NCBI GenBank assembly: GCA_964476565.1
Contig: CAYZBG010000005.1
Coordinates: forward strand, 1-64,000
From: CAMAXB01 sp964476565
GTDB taxonomy: Bacteria > Verrucomicrobiota > Verrucomicrobiia > Opitutales > Opitutaceae
Length of the DNA: 64,000 bases
Direction of reading: 5' to 3'
The notes under the pieces were generated by a model, which was given only the letters and a program-made list of their open reading frames with translations, was not told the DNA's origin and made no database searches. Shown piece by piece: positions 51,227 through 61,006 of the stretch (position 1 is the stretch's first letter; each line of letters begins with the position of its first letter). The translations under genes and the position numbers were made by a program.

Positions 51227-53445
51227 TCAGCACCCTCGAATCCCTGTTGCTCGCCAAGGACGGACCCATGACGGCCGAACTGGTCCGGCGGCCCGGTGAC
51301 TTCGGCCTCGGCCAGGTTCCGGCGAGGCTCGCGCCGCACGCGACCGCGCGCAGCATCTGCGGCTTCTGCAGCACCGGTTGCTCCCTCGAGGTTCATCTCA
51401 ACGAGGCCGGTAAGGCGATCAACCTCACGCCTGACCCGGACTACCCGGTGAATCTTGGCATGGCATGCCCCAAAGGCTGGGAAGCCCTGACCCCGCTTGC
51501 GGCGGCCGATCGTCTGACCACGCCCTTGCAGCGCAACACCGCCACCGGTCGCCTCGAGCCGGTCACGTGGGAGCAGGCGCTTCAGACCTTCGTGAGCCGG
51601 TTCAAGGGCATTCAATCGGCTCACGGCCCCGCGAGCGTATCCTTCCTGAGCACGGGCCAGATCGTCACGGAGGAGATGGCTCTGCTCGGGGCGCTCGCCA
51701 AGTTCGGCATGGGGCTCCGGCATGTGGACTCGAACACGCGCCAGTGCATGGCCACCTCCCACGTGGCGTACAAGCAGAGCTTCGGTTTTGACGCCCCGCC
51801 TTTCACCTACGCCGACTTCGAGGAGAGCGATGTGCTCGTGTTCTTCGGTGCCAACCCGTGCATTGCCCATCCCATCATGTGGCAGCGGGTCATGCGCAAC
51901 CGGCGCAATCCCGAGATCGTCGTGATTGATCCGCGCCGCACGGAAACGGCGGCCGCTGCCACCCTGCACGTACCGTTGCGCCCCAAGAGCGACCTCACCC
52001 TGCTGTATGGCCTGGCCCGCCAACTCATCGTCACCGGCCAGGTGAAGCGTGAGTTCGTCGATGCCCACACCCATGGCTACGAGGCATTCGCCAGCTTCGT
52101 GCAGGCATTCACCCTCGAGCGGGTGGCCGGCGAAACCGGACTGCCGCCGTCAACAATCGAACATCTCGCCGCGCTGATCGGCACCCGCGAGCGGGTCTCG
52201 TTGTGGTGGACCATGGGTATCAACCAAGGGCACGAGTCCACCCGCACGGCGCAGGCCATCATCAATCTCGCACTCATGACCGGCAACATCGGGCGGCCCG
52301 GTACCGGGGCGAATTCGATCACCGGCCAGTGCAACGCGATGGGATCCCGGCTGTTCGGCAATGCAACATCGCTCCTTGGGGGATACGACTTCGAGAGCGC
52401 CGCGGACCGCGCCCATGTCGCCTCGGTGCTGAAACTCGATGTGGACCTTGTGCCCAAGGAGAAGAGCTGGGCGTACGACCAGATCCTCGACGGCATCGAC
52501 GCAGGGAAGATTCGTGGGCTGTGGGTGATTGCTACAAACACCGCGCATTCGTGGATCAACCAAGGCCGGTTTGCCGACCTGCGCCGCAAGCTCGATTTCC
52601 TCGTGGTCCAGGACCTCTACGGCACCACCGAGACTGCCCAGATGGCAGACCTGGTGCTGCCCGCCGCCGGCTGGGGTGAAAAGGAAGGTACCTTCATCAA
52701 CAGCGAGCGGCGCATCGGGGTCACACGGAAAGTGGCGCGCGCGCTCGGACAGGCGCTGAGTGACTTTGCGATCTTCAAGCTCGTCGCTGCGGCCTGGGGC
52801 TGCGGCCACCTCTTTCGGGACTGGTCGAGTCCGGAGGCCACCTTCCGGATCATGCGCGAGTTGTCCCGCGGACGTCCGTACGATTTCACCGGGATCGAGG
52901 GCTATGCCCAGCTTGAGTCCAGCGGCGGCATCCAGTGGCCCTTCGCCGAGCGAGACGACACCGGCGCTCCGTCCCGCGGCGACCGGGAACGCCGCCTCTT
53001 TGCCGACGGTCGGTTCTTCACGGCCGATGGCCGCGCCCGATTCTTTTTCGACCCACCCCGTCCGCTGCCGGAAGCACCGGACACCGATTACCCGTTGCTG
53101 CTCAATACGGGCCGAGGGTCATCGGCGCAGTGGCACACGGGGTCGCGCACCAACAAGAGCGCCGTGCTGCGCCGCCTCGCCCCGACCACGCTCTATGTTG
53201 AGATCAATCCGGAAGATGCCGCCCGGCTCGGCATCCAGGCGCAGCAGCCGGTCGTGGTGGCATCGCGACGCGGTCGGGCCGAAGCCTTTGCCCTCGTGAC
53301 CGCCACCGTCGCCCCCGGGCAGGTATTCATGCCCATGCACTTCGAAGCGGTGAACCGGCTCACCTTCCCGGCGTTCGATCCGCACTCGCGGCAGCCCTCC
53401 TACAAATGCTGCGCCGTTCGCCTTGAGCTCCCGAAGCACGATTGA
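51223..53445 (+). CDS. nasA: Assimilatory nitrate reductase catalytic subunit NasA
   Basis: Molybdopterin oxidoreductase of 740 residues. One N-terminal [4Fe-4S] cluster is bound by Cys46, Cys49, Cys53 and Cys82 (CGFCSTGC ... CPKGW). MGD-binding segments follow, including MGINQGHESTRTAQAIINLA and HSWINQGRF, and a C-terminal pterin domain (NTGRGSSAQWHTGSRTNKS). No Tat signal, so it is cytoplasmic. It reduces nitrate to nitrite. It lacks the extra C-terminal [2Fe-2S]/FAD domains found in some NasA/NasC systems; the adjacent DmsBC fusion may be its electron donor. The start ATG overlaps the preceding stop. Confidence 0.92.
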   Translation: MISTLESLLLAKDGPMTAELVRRPGDFGLGQVPARLAPHATARSICGFCSTGCSLEVHLNEAGKAINLTPDPDYPVNLGMACPKGWEALTPLAAADRLTTPLQRNTATGRLEPVTWEQALQTFVSRFKGIQSAHGPASVSFLSTGQIVTEEMALLGALAKFGMGLRHVDSNTRQCMATSHVAYKQSFGFDAPPFTYADFEESDVLVFFGANPCIAHPIMWQRVMRNRRNPEIVVIDPRRTETAAAATLHVPLRPKSDLTLLYGLARQLIVTGQVKREFVDAHTHGYEAFASFVQAFTLERVAGETGLPPSTIEHLAALIGTRERVSLWWTMGINQGHESTRTAQAIINLALMTGNIGRPGTGANSITGQCNAMGSRLFGNATSLLGGYDFESAADRAHVASVLKLDVDLVPKEKSWAYDQILDGIDAGKIRGLWVIATNTAHSWINQGRFADLRRKLDFLVVQDLYGTTETAQMADLVLPAAGWGEKEGTFINSERRIGVTRKVARALGQALSDFAIFKLVAAAWGCGHLFRDWSSPEATFRIMRELSRGRPYDFTGIEGYAQLESSGGIQWPFAERDDTGAPSRGDRERRLFADGRFFTADGRARFFFDPPRPLPEAPDTDYPLLLNTGRGSSAQWHTGSRTNKSAVLRRLAPTTLYVEINPEDAARLGIQAQQPVVVASRRGRAEAFALVTATVAPGQVFMPMHFEAVNRLTFPAFDPHSRQPSYKCCAVRLELPKHD

Positions 53446-53483
53446 AACGGTGCGCGCCTTCGCCTAGGGTCCCGAGGATCACG

Positions 53484-53966
53484 ATGCACCTGCGTCACAT
53501 CTTCGTCTCGCCCGGACACAACTATTTCGGGCACCACGGCCAGCCGCCCGGGAGCCACCCGCTCACCGAGGTGCCGGAGGTCGAATGCGTGGCGGGCTCC
53601 GGGCTGCGCGGCGACCGCTTCTTCGACTACAAGCCGGACTACAAGGGGCAGGTCACGTTCTTCGCCCTCGAGGTGTGGCTCGACTTGTGTGCGCACTTTC
53701 AGATCTTGCCCGAAACCAGCTCCCCCGGGGTGTTTCGTCGCAACCTCATCACCGAAGGGATCGACCTCAATACCCTGATCGGGCAGGAGTTCGACCTGCA
53801 AGGGGTACGCTTCGAAGGGATCGCGGAATGCACACCCTGTCATTGGATGGACACGGCGTTTCACCCCGGCACTTGGGCGGCGCTCCGCGGCCGCGGGGGA
53901 TTGCGAGCCAAGGTGCTCTCGAGCGGTCGGCTGAAAACGGACGCGTGCGTGGTCAGCCATGCCTGA
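53484..53966 (+). CDS. MOSC-domain protein
   Basis: MOSC-domain protein of 160 residues. MOSC domains bind molybdenum cofactor through a conserved Cys; here the candidate is in IAECTPCHWMD. The family fold is also suggested by VECVAGSGLRGDRFFDY and the strand GVFRRNLITEGIDLN. In this location, between nasA and mobA, it probably handles or protects Moco during insertion into NasA. ATG 53484 has a GAGG upstream; a TTG at 53442 overlapping nasA is less likely. It overlaps mobA by 8 bases. Confidence 0.85.
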   Translation: MHLRHIFVSPGHNYFGHHGQPPGSHPLTEVPEVECVAGSGLRGDRFFDYKPDYKGQVTFFALEVWLDLCAHFQILPETSSPGVFRRNLITEGIDLNTLIGQEFDLQGVRFEGIAECTPCHWMDTAFHPGTWAALRGRGGLRAKVLSSGRLKTDACVVSHA

Positions 53967-54531
53967 GGTCCTGACCGGCGTTGTGCTCGCCGGTGGACGT
54001 TCGCGCCGCATGGGGCGCGACAAGGCCTTTCTCACGCTCGATGGGGTGACCCTCGTACGCCGACAGGCGCTGCTGCTCGCGTCCGTCGGCTGCAGCGAGA
54101 TCCTGATCTCCGGGCGGCCCAGCGTAGACTACGACGTGCCCGGAGCGCGCGTGATCCTCGATCCCGTAGCGGACGCAGGTCCGCTTGGCGGGCTGGTTGC
54201 TGCGCTCTCGGCCATGACGCATCCCCGTCTGCTGGCGCTCGCGGTGGACCTGCCGCACATGACGCCCGCCTTCCTGCAGCGACTAATCGCCGCCGGCAAC
54301 GAACGGGTGAGCGTGGTGCCACACGGGCCCCACGGCTATGAGCCACTGGGGGCGTGCTATGCCCCGACCCTTGCAGCTCCGGCCAGGGCCGCGCTCGCCC
54401 GGGGCGAGCTGTCACTCCAGACGCTCATGGCTCAGGCCGAGGAATCAGGCCTCGTCAGGCGCATCCCCCTCGGCTCTGACGAGGAGCGGGCCTTCGTGAA
54501 TTGGAATCTACCCACGGACGTGGCGCCCTGA
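53959..54531 (+). CDS. mobA: Molybdenum cofactor guanylyltransferase MobA
   Basis: MobA of 190 residues. The nucleotide-binding signature is LAGGRSRRMGRDK (about 10-22), with the metal-binding Asp in ALAVDLPHMTP and the VVPHGPHGYEPLGACY substrate segment. It attaches GMP to molybdopterin to form the MGD cofactor used by NasA. The start overlaps the MOSC gene, tying it to the reductase operon. It is convergent with thrC. Confidence 0.93.
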   Translation: MPEVLTGVVLAGGRSRRMGRDKAFLTLDGVTLVRRQALLLASVGCSEILISGRPSVDYDVPGARVILDPVADAGPLGGLVAALSAMTHPRLLALAVDLPHMTPAFLQRLIAAGNERVSVVPHGPHGYEPLGACYAPTLAAPARAALARGELSLQTLMAQAEESGLVRRIPLGSDEERAFVNWNLPTDVAP

Positions 54532-54558
54532 AGCGCGACGTCGAGGCCGCCTTGACCA

Positions 54559-55923
54559 TCAGACCGCGTGGCGGTCGATGAAGGCACGAATCGCATCCGG
54601 CTCAGCTCTGAGCCGATGTTTGACGATCGGACGGGACTTCAGGGCCTCGAGGCTCGGATGCGTAGGCTCGATGCCTATGGCGGCCTTGATCGTGTCCGGG
54701 AACTTGGCCGGGCTGGCGGTCGCCAGGACGACATTGAGCCGGTCCCGGTTCAGCTCCTTGAACCCGCACGCGGTGTGGGGGTCGGCGATGTAACCGTATT
54801 TATGATACACCGACTTGATGATACCCGGGATCTCGGCATCGGTGCACCGCGACGCCGAGAACGTATCGGGATCGAAGTTCTCGAACCGATAAGCTCCAGT
54901 CGTCTTGAAGGTCTGCATGACGGAGCGGACCTTCCCCGGATCGCGTCCGCAGCTGTAATAGATGAAGCGCTCGAAATTTGAGGCGACCTGGATGTCCATC
55001 GACGGCGCCAGGCTCGGCTCGACGGCGCCGACGCGGTACTCGCCCGTGGTGAAGAGGCGGTAGAGGATGTCGTTCTGATTGGTCGCGACCCGGAAGCCCC
55101 GGATCGGCACGCCCATGCGCTGCAGCATCCAACCGGCGAGGACATTGCCGAAATTGCCCGTCGGCACGACGAACTCAACGTCGGCCCGACGGTCCTTCGG
55201 CAAACGCAGCCAGGCGTACAAGTAGTACACGCACTGCGCCAGAACCCGGGCCAGGTTGATCGAGTTGACCGCCGAGAGCCGATGGCGGGTACGGAAACCT
55301 TGATCCGCAAAGATCTCCTTCAGGGCGGCCTGGGCGTCGTCGAAACTCCCGTCGACGGCGAGCGCGTGGACATTGCCTGCGCCGGTGCAGGCCATCTGCC
55401 GCTCCTGCAGGGGCGAAACCCGGCCGTCCGGGTAGAGGATGAAGATGGCGGTGCCCGGTTTTCCGAGCAGTCCATGAATGGCGGCCGCGCCGGTGTCACC
55501 GGAGGTGGCCCCCAGCACGTTGATCGACTCGCGGCGAACCTGGCACTGGTGCTCGTAGAGATTGCCGAGGAACTGGAGCGCGAAATCCTTGAAGGCCAGC
55601 GTCGGACCGTGGAAGAGCTCGAGCACGAACAGGTTCTCCCCCAACTGCTCGAGCGGAGCGATGTCGCGATGGGTGAAGGTCGTGTACGACTTCCGGGCGA
55701 TCGCACGCAGCGTCGCTTCGTCAATGTCGGTGGCGAAGCGCTTGAAGAACTCCACGCACAGGTCGGCGTAGGTCGGAGCAAAGGCCAGGGTCGCGAGATC
55801 CGTGGCGGAGAACTGCGGCAGCGTCTCGGGCAGGAACAACCCGCCATCGGGGGCCAGCCCGGTCGCAACGGCGTCGCTGAAACCGAGGGCGGGGGTTTGT
55901 CCGCGAGTGGAAATATAGTTCAT
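54559..55923 (-). CDS. thrC: Threonine synthase
   Basis: PLP enzyme of 454 residues, the yeast/E. coli long type. The PLP lysine is Lys112 in TLAFKDFALQF. The N terminus MNYISTRGQTPALGFSDAVA and the phosphate cradle GATSGDTGAAA match the family. It makes threonine from O-phosphohomoserine. It is the last gene of the minus-strand serA-plsY-hom-lysC-thrC run; about 157 noncoding bases separate it from lysC. A homoserine kinase is not present in the window. Confidence 0.95.
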   Translation of the reverse strand: MNYISTRGQTPALGFSDAVATGLAPDGGLFLPETLPQFSATDLATLAFAPTYADLCVEFFKRFATDIDEATLRAIARKSYTTFTHRDIAPLEQLGENLFVLELFHGPTLAFKDFALQFLGNLYEHQCQVRRESINVLGATSGDTGAAAIHGLLGKPGTAIFILYPDGRVSPLQERQMACTGAGNVHALAVDGSFDDAQAALKEIFADQGFRTRHRLSAVNSINLARVLAQCVYYLYAWLRLPKDRRADVEFVVPTGNFGNVLAGWMLQRMGVPIRGFRVATNQNDILYRLFTTGEYRVGAVEPSLAPSMDIQVASNFERFIYYSCGRDPGKVRSVMQTFKTTGAYRFENFDPDTFSASRCTDAEIPGIIKSVYHKYGYIADPHTACGFKELNRDRLNVVLATASPAKFPDTIKAAIGIEPTHPSLEALKSRPIVKHRLRAEPDAIRAFIDRHAV

Positions 55924-56080
55924 CAGACGGAGGCCGGGGAGAAAAGGTCGGGCCCGGAGACCCGAACACGCGGTGCGTAAGGGGGAGGCTGGTCGCTCGA
56001 TTGCGGGCGGGTGTCGGCGTTGCCGCGGGAGGACGGGTTCCGGACTCCGTCCTCCGACATCCGGGCTCAGGCCTCTGAGA

Positions 56081-57298
56081 TCACACCTTATCGAGCTCGA
56101 AGGCGGCGTGGGCGACGCGGGCGGCCTCGTCGGCGCGATCCTGGTCGATCACGACGGAGATTTTGATCTCCGAGGTGGTGATGAGCTCGATGTTGATGCC
56201 CTTGTCGGCAAGCGCCTGGAAGAGCGTGGCCGCGACGCCCGAGTGGGTCTTCATGCCGACGCCGACGACGGACAGCTTGGCGATGTTCTCATGGACGGCC
56301 ACGTGGCCGCCGCCGACGGTGTCGAGCACGGACTCGAGCGCGCGCTGGGCCTTGTGCGTATCCGTGCGCGGCACGGTGAAGGTCAGGTTGGCGATCCCGT
56401 TGCGGCCGACATTCTGCACGATCATGTCGACGATGATGTTGGCGTCGGCGAGGGCGCGGAAGACGCTCGCGGCCGAACCCGGCTTGTCGAGGATGTTGCT
56501 GACGATGACCTTGGCCTGGTCCTTGTCGACGGCGACTCCGCGCACGACGACCTTTTCCATGTAAGCGACTTCTTGTTTCACGATGGTTCCCGGATTGTAG
56601 TTGAACGATGAGCGGACTTCAAAAACGACGCCGTATTTCTCGGCGAACTCGACCGAGCGCGACTGCATGACCTTCGAGCCCGACGAAGCGAGTTCGAGCA
56701 TCTCGTCGTAGGAGATCTCCTCGAGCTTGCGGGCGGTCGGGACGACGCGCGGATCCGCCGTGTAGACGCCGTCGACGTCGGTGTAGATCTCGCACTTGTC
56801 AGCCTTGATCGCGGCCGCGAGGGCGATGGCGGTGAGGTCGGAGCCGCCACGGCCGAGCGTGGTGATCTGGCCGTCCTCATTGATGCCCTGGAAGCCGGCG
56901 ACAATGATGACGTTGCCCGCCTTGAGGTCGGTCTCGAGCTTCTTGGCGTTGATCGTCTTGATCTTCGCCTTGGTGTGAACCTTGTCGGTGAAAATGCCGG
57001 CCTGTGCGCCGGTGTAAGAAACGGCCTTCACACCGACCCCGTGCAGGGCCATCGCGGTGAGGGCGATCGTCTCTTGTTCGCCGATGGCGAGCAGCATGTC
57101 GAGTTCGCGGTCGGCGGGCTGGGCGCAGACCGCCTTGGCGCGGGCGATGAGCTCGTTGGTCACGCCGGCGCGGGCCGAGACGACGACAACCAGCTCGTGG
57201 CCCTGGTCGCGGATCGACTTGATGCGTTCGGCGACCTTCTTGATGCGCTCGACGTCACCCACGGAGGTGCCGCCGTATTTTTGAACGATTCTGGCCAT
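56081..57298 (-). CDS. lysC: Aspartate kinase
   Basis: Aspartokinase of 405 residues (class with two C-terminal ACT domains, about 265-405), like Bacillus/Corynebacterium LysC. The substrate loop KYGGTSVGD (8-16) and the nucleotide site GRGGSDLTA are visible. It commits aspartate to the Lys/Thr/Met pathway and is probably feedback-controlled through its ACT domains. An internal start for a separate beta subunit, known in this family, may exist but was not located. Hom precedes it by about 38 bases. Confidence 0.95.
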   Translation of the reverse strand: MARIVQKYGGTSVGDVERIKKVAERIKSIRDQGHELVVVVSARAGVTNELIARAKAVCAQPADRELDMLLAIGEQETIALTAMALHGVGVKAVSYTGAQAGIFTDKVHTKAKIKTINAKKLETDLKAGNVIIVAGFQGINEDGQITTLGRGGSDLTAIALAAAIKADKCEIYTDVDGVYTADPRVVPTARKLEEISYDEMLELASSGSKVMQSRSVEFAEKYGVVFEVRSSFNYNPGTIVKQEVAYMEKVVVRGVAVDKDQAKVIVSNILDKPGSAASVFRALADANIIVDMIVQNVGRNGIANLTFTVPRTDTHKAQRALESVLDTVGGGHVAVHENIAKLSVVGVGMKTHSGVAATLFQALADKGINIELITTSEIKISVVIDQDRADEAARVAHAAFELDKV

Positions 57299-57336
57299 AG
57301 GAATGGGAGTTGGAGAAAGAGAAAGGGACGAAGCCC

Positions 57337-58644
57337 TCAGCCGGCGAAATCGGCGATGCGGAGCAGCAGCGGCTCGGTCACCACGCTGGAGAGGCGGCGC
57401 AGGCGAGCGACGGCGGCACGGATGGCCTTCTCGTTGCTCGTGTGAGTGGTGAGGATGAGCGTCGCCGCACCCGGCCGTTCGCTTGGACGCTGCAGGACGC
57501 TGGCGATGCTCACCTGTGAACGGGCTGTGGCCGAGGCGATCCGGGCCAGCACGCCCGGCTCGTCCTTCACCTCCATGCGGAGATAATACCGGCCGCTGAT
57601 CTTCTCGAGCGGCAGCAGCGGGCAGCGCTGCGTCGACGGCTCCGGCAATGCCACGTTGCCGCGTCGCAATAGGATGATCGCGTCGGCAATGTCGCTGATC
57701 ACCGCGCTCGCCGTCGCATCCTGTCCGGCGCCGCGTCCGATGTAGACGGTTTCGCCGACGACGTCACCGGTGACGGAGATGCCGTTGTACACCTCGTTCA
57801 CGTTCGCCAGCACCTTGGTGCGTGGCAGCAAGGCGGGGTGCACGCGCACGAAGAGTTCGTTCGTCGTCAGGTCTCGCGTGATGACGGCGAGCAGCTTGAT
57901 CGCATAGCCGTGGTCGCGAGCGTAGGTCAGGTCCGTCTGCGTGAGCTTCGTGATGCCCTCGATGAGCATGGCCTTGGTCGGGACCCAGGTGCCATGGGCG
58001 AGGTAGGCGAGCACCGAGGCCTTGTGAGCCGTGTCCCAGCCCTCGACATCGAGCGACTCGTCCGCCTCGGCGTAGCCGAGAGCCTTGGCCTCGGCGAGGA
58101 TAGCCGGATAGGAGAGCCCCTCGCGTTCCATCCGGGTGAGGATGTAATTGCACGTGCCGTTGAGGATGCCGTAGATGAGGCCGAATCGATTGGCGACCAG
58201 ACCCTCGCGCAGGGCCTTGATGATCGGGATGCCACCGGCCACGGAGGCCTCGAAAAAGAAATGGCCGCCGTGGCGGCGGGCGGCGGCGAAGATCTCCGGA
58301 CCGTGGGCGCAGAGCAGAGCCTTGTTGGCGGAAACGACGGTCTTGCCATGGCGAAGGGCGGCGAGCGTGACCTCACGGGCGAGGGTCGTGCCACCGATCA
58401 ATTCGCACACCAAGTGGATCGACGGATCCGTGGCGATCGACAGGGAATCAGTCGTGAGCTTCGCTGTGGGCACCTTGACCTGGCGCTTCTTGCGCAGGTC
58501 GCGCACCGACGCGCGGTGCAGGTTGAGTTTCACGCCGAGGCGGGACTCCAGGGCGGCGCGGGAACGCTCGAGGTGTTTCCACACGCCTTGCCCGACGGTG
58601 CCGAGGCCGCAGATGCCGATGTTGATGACCGAGAGATCTGTCAT
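57337..58644 (-). CDS. hom: Homoserine dehydrogenase
   Basis: Homoserine dehydrogenase of 435 residues: NAD(P)-binding GICGLGTVGQG (about 8-18), catalytic domain with the substrate Lys/Asp (NANVNEVYNGISV and GRGAGQDATASAV), and a C-terminal ACT domain (about 355-435). It converts aspartate semialdehyde to homoserine. ATG 58644 (MTDLSVINIG) is chosen rather than the overlapping upstream start at 58683. plsY lies 35 bases upstream, so the operon is tight. Confidence 0.94.
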   Translation of the reverse strand: MTDLSVINIGICGLGTVGQGVWKHLERSRAALESRLGVKLNLHRASVRDLRKKRQVKVPTAKLTTDSLSIATDPSIHLVCELIGGTTLAREVTLAALRHGKTVVSANKALLCAHGPEIFAAARRHGGHFFFEASVAGGIPIIKALREGLVANRFGLIYGILNGTCNYILTRMEREGLSYPAILAEAKALGYAEADESLDVEGWDTAHKASVLAYLAHGTWVPTKAMLIEGITKLTQTDLTYARDHGYAIKLLAVITRDLTTNELFVRVHPALLPRTKVLANVNEVYNGISVTGDVVGETVYIGRGAGQDATASAVISDIADAIILLRRGNVALPEPSTQRCPLLPLEKISGRYYLRMEVKDEPGVLARIASATARSQVSIASVLQRPSERPGAATLILTTHTSNEKAIRAAVARLRRLSSVVTEPLLLRIADFAG

Positions 58645-58679
58645 TGGAAATGGGGAAGCAGGCCGGTCGAGGGGCGAAC

Positions 58680-59357
58680 TCACGGTACGCTCTCCTTCTT
58701 CTTACGCTCGAATCGGGCCTCCGTGCCGGCAAGCAGGCGGCTGATGTTGGCGCGGTGACGGACCGCGACGAACACTGCAACGAGCACACCGAAGCCGATA
58801 ATCGTGGGCGGGCTGCCCAGCAGGTAGGCCGCCACGGGCAGTGCGGCCGCGGAGAGCAGAGAGGCGAGCGAGACGTAGCGCGACAGGTAGAACGTCGCCA
58901 CCCACACGGCGCCCCCAATCAGGGTAACCACCGGGGCCAGCATCAGAAATCCGCCCGCGCCGGTGGCCACGCCTTTGCCGCCGCGGAAACCTGTGAAACA
59001 CGAAAAGCTGTGTCCGAGCAACGCCCCGACCAGTCCGGCAATGCCGAGGTCCAACCAGGTATCGCCCGCGATGACCACGGCACCGTCCGGGGTCGCAGCG
59101 GCGGCGCTGTCACCGTACGACCAGCTGAAATGCGCCCCGAGCGCCCAGGCTGCGGCGACGGCACCCTTGAGCGCGTCGAGCGCAAACACGGTGTTGCCGG
59201 CCTTGCGACCGAGCACGCGCTTCACGTTCGTGGCGCCCGGATTGCGGCTGCCCACCTCGAAGATGTTCACGCCATGCGCCCGAGCCACAAGGTAGCCAAA
59301 GGGCAGCGCACCCAGCACGTAGCCGAGGCCGGCGGTGAGGAGCAGCGGGAGCATCAT
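58680..59357 (-). CDS. plsY: Acyl-phosphate:glycerol-3-phosphate acyltransferase PlsY
   Basis: Membrane enzyme of 225 residues with about seven helices and the three PlsY motifs: GYLVARAHGVNIFEVGSRNPG (substrate), FTGFRGGKGVAT (acyl-phosphate), and AVRHRANISRLLAG. It adds an acyl group to glycerol 3-phosphate, the first step of phospholipid synthesis. Its place inside an amino-acid operon is unusual but common in some phyla. Two adjacent ATGs (59357 and 59354) make the start uncertain by one residue. Confidence 0.94.
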   Translation of the reverse strand: MMLPLLLTAGLGYVLGALPFGYLVARAHGVNIFEVGSRNPGATNVKRVLGRKAGNTVFALDALKGAVAAAWALGAHFSWSYGDSAAAATPDGAVVIAGDTWLDLGIAGLVGALLGHSFSCFTGFRGGKGVATGAGGFLMLAPVVTLIGGAVWVATFYLSRYVSLASLLSAAALPVAAYLLGSPPTIIGFGVLVAVFVAVRHRANISRLLAGTEARFERKKKESVP

Positions 59358-59416
59358 GGTGAAGGGAGGGCTTCCGCGCCGCGTGACCGGCGGTCACGCG
59401 ACGCCGTCGGGCCGGC

Positions 59417-61006
59417 TCAGAGTTGAACGAACTTGGCCACCTTGATGGCGGGGTTGCTCTTGATCTCCTTGCGGGCGGCCTCGCTCGGTTCGGTGTCGAC
59501 GCGCACGACCATGTACGCGGTCCCCCCCGGCGTGAGCCGGCTGAGCGACATGTCGGCGATGTTGACCTTGTCCTTGCCGAGCAGCGTGCCCACCTGGCCG
59601 ACCATGCCCGGCTGGTCGAGGTTCTCGAGCACGAGCAGTTTCCCCTCGGCGGCCACTTCGACCTCGCGGCCGTTGATGTTGACGATGCGCGGCTCGTTGG
59701 CCTTGCCGATCAAGGTGCCGGCCGCCGAATATGCCGCACCATCCGACGCGATCGCCGCGACCTGGATGAGCTCGGTGTAGTCGGCGTCGCTGTTCGACTT
59801 CGTTACCTCGACCTGGATGCCGAGGCGCTGGAAAAAGACCGGAGCGTTGACGAAATTAACCTCGTCGCCGCTGATCCGGCGCAGGTAACCGTGCTGGATG
59901 GCGCGGGTGACGGAATTGGCGTCGAGATCGACGATCTTGCCCCAGTAGGAGATGCGCAGGGCCGCAATCTGCGGCGGCGCGATCTGCTGCACGAGCGTGC
60001 CGAGTTTGGTGCCAAGATCGAGGTAAGGCCCGAGCACCTTGACCGCGGCGGCGTCCATCGACGGCATGTTGACGGCGTTGCGAATCACGCCGCCGGCAAG
60101 CACGTCGGTGATCTGCTCAGCGATCTCGATGCCCACGGACTCCTGCGCCTCGGCCGTCGAGGCGCCCAGGTGCGGCGTCAGCACGACATTGGGCAGGGAG
60201 CGAAACTCACTGTCCTTCGCAAGCGGTTCGTCCTCGAACACGTCAAGTCCGGCGGCGGCGACATGCCCCGACTTCAGTGCGGCCAGCAGCGCGGTCTCCT
60301 TGATGATGCCGCCGCGGGCGCAGTTGAAAAGGCGCACACCCTTCTTGCACTTCGCGAGGGCGGCCTCGTCGATCATGTGCTTGGTGTCATCCGTCATGGG
60401 CATGTGGACGGTGATGTAGTCCGACTCGGCCAGGAGCTGGTCGAGCGTCACGCCCTCCACCTGCATGGCCTTCGCGCGGCTCGGCGCGAGATAGGGATCG
60501 TACGCCAGCACGCGCATACCGAAGGCCTGGGCCCGCTTCGCCACCTCACCACCGATGCGGCCGAGACCGACGATTCCGAGGGTCTTCTTGAACAGCTCGA
60601 TGCCGCTGAAGCTCTTGCGGTCCCACTGGCCGGCCTTCATCGAGGCGGCGGCCTGCGGCACCGGACGGGCGCCACAGAGGATGTGCGTGAAGGTGAGCTC
60701 GGCGGTAGCAATCGTGTTGCCGGCCGGGGTATTCATGACCACCACACCGCGCTCGGTCGCCGCCTCGACATCAACGTTGTCCACGCCCACCCCGGCGCGA
60801 CCAACCACTTTTAGCAACGGCGCCGCCGCGATGACCTCACGCGTGATCTTGGTCTCGGAACGGACCGCGATCGCATGGACGTCCTTGACCAACTGCAGCA
60901 CCTTCTCGGGAGAAGACCCGTAGGCCTCGACCACTTCGAAGCCCGGCTGCTGACGCAGGTAGGCAACTCCCTTGGGTGAGATCTTGTCGGCGACGAGGAT
61001 TTTCAT
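59417..61006 (-). CDS. serA: D-3-phosphoglycerate dehydrogenase
   Basis: SerA of 529 residues, the long type with substrate/NAD domains (about 1-315), an intervening ASB domain, and a C-terminal ACT domain (about 455-529). The nucleotide motif GLGRIGGEVA, the catalytic His in LTPHLGASTAEAQ and the substrate residues in FNCARGGII are present. It starts serine synthesis from 3-phosphoglycerate. ATG 61006 (MKILVADKISPKG) is chosen because the frame upstream is unlike SerA. It is the first gene of the minus-strand operon. Confidence 0.95.
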   Translation of the reverse strand: MKILVADKISPKGVAYLRQQPGFEVVEAYGSSPEKVLQLVKDVHAIAVRSETKITREVIAAAPLLKVVGRAGVGVDNVDVEAATERGVVVMNTPAGNTIATAELTFTHILCGARPVPQAAASMKAGQWDRKSFSGIELFKKTLGIVGLGRIGGEVAKRAQAFGMRVLAYDPYLAPSRAKAMQVEGVTLDQLLAESDYITVHMPMTDDTKHMIDEAALAKCKKGVRLFNCARGGIIKETALLAALKSGHVAAAGLDVFEDEPLAKDSEFRSLPNVVLTPHLGASTAEAQESVGIEIAEQITDVLAGGVIRNAVNMPSMDAAAVKVLGPYLDLGTKLGTLVQQIAPPQIAALRISYWGKIVDLDANSVTRAIQHGYLRRISGDEVNFVNAPVFFQRLGIQVEVTKSNSDADYTELIQVAAIASDGAAYSAAGTLIGKANEPRIVNINGREVEVAAEGKLLVLENLDQPGMVGQVGTLLGKDKVNIADMSLSRLTPGGTAYMVVRVDTEPSEAARKEIKSNPAIKVAKFVQL

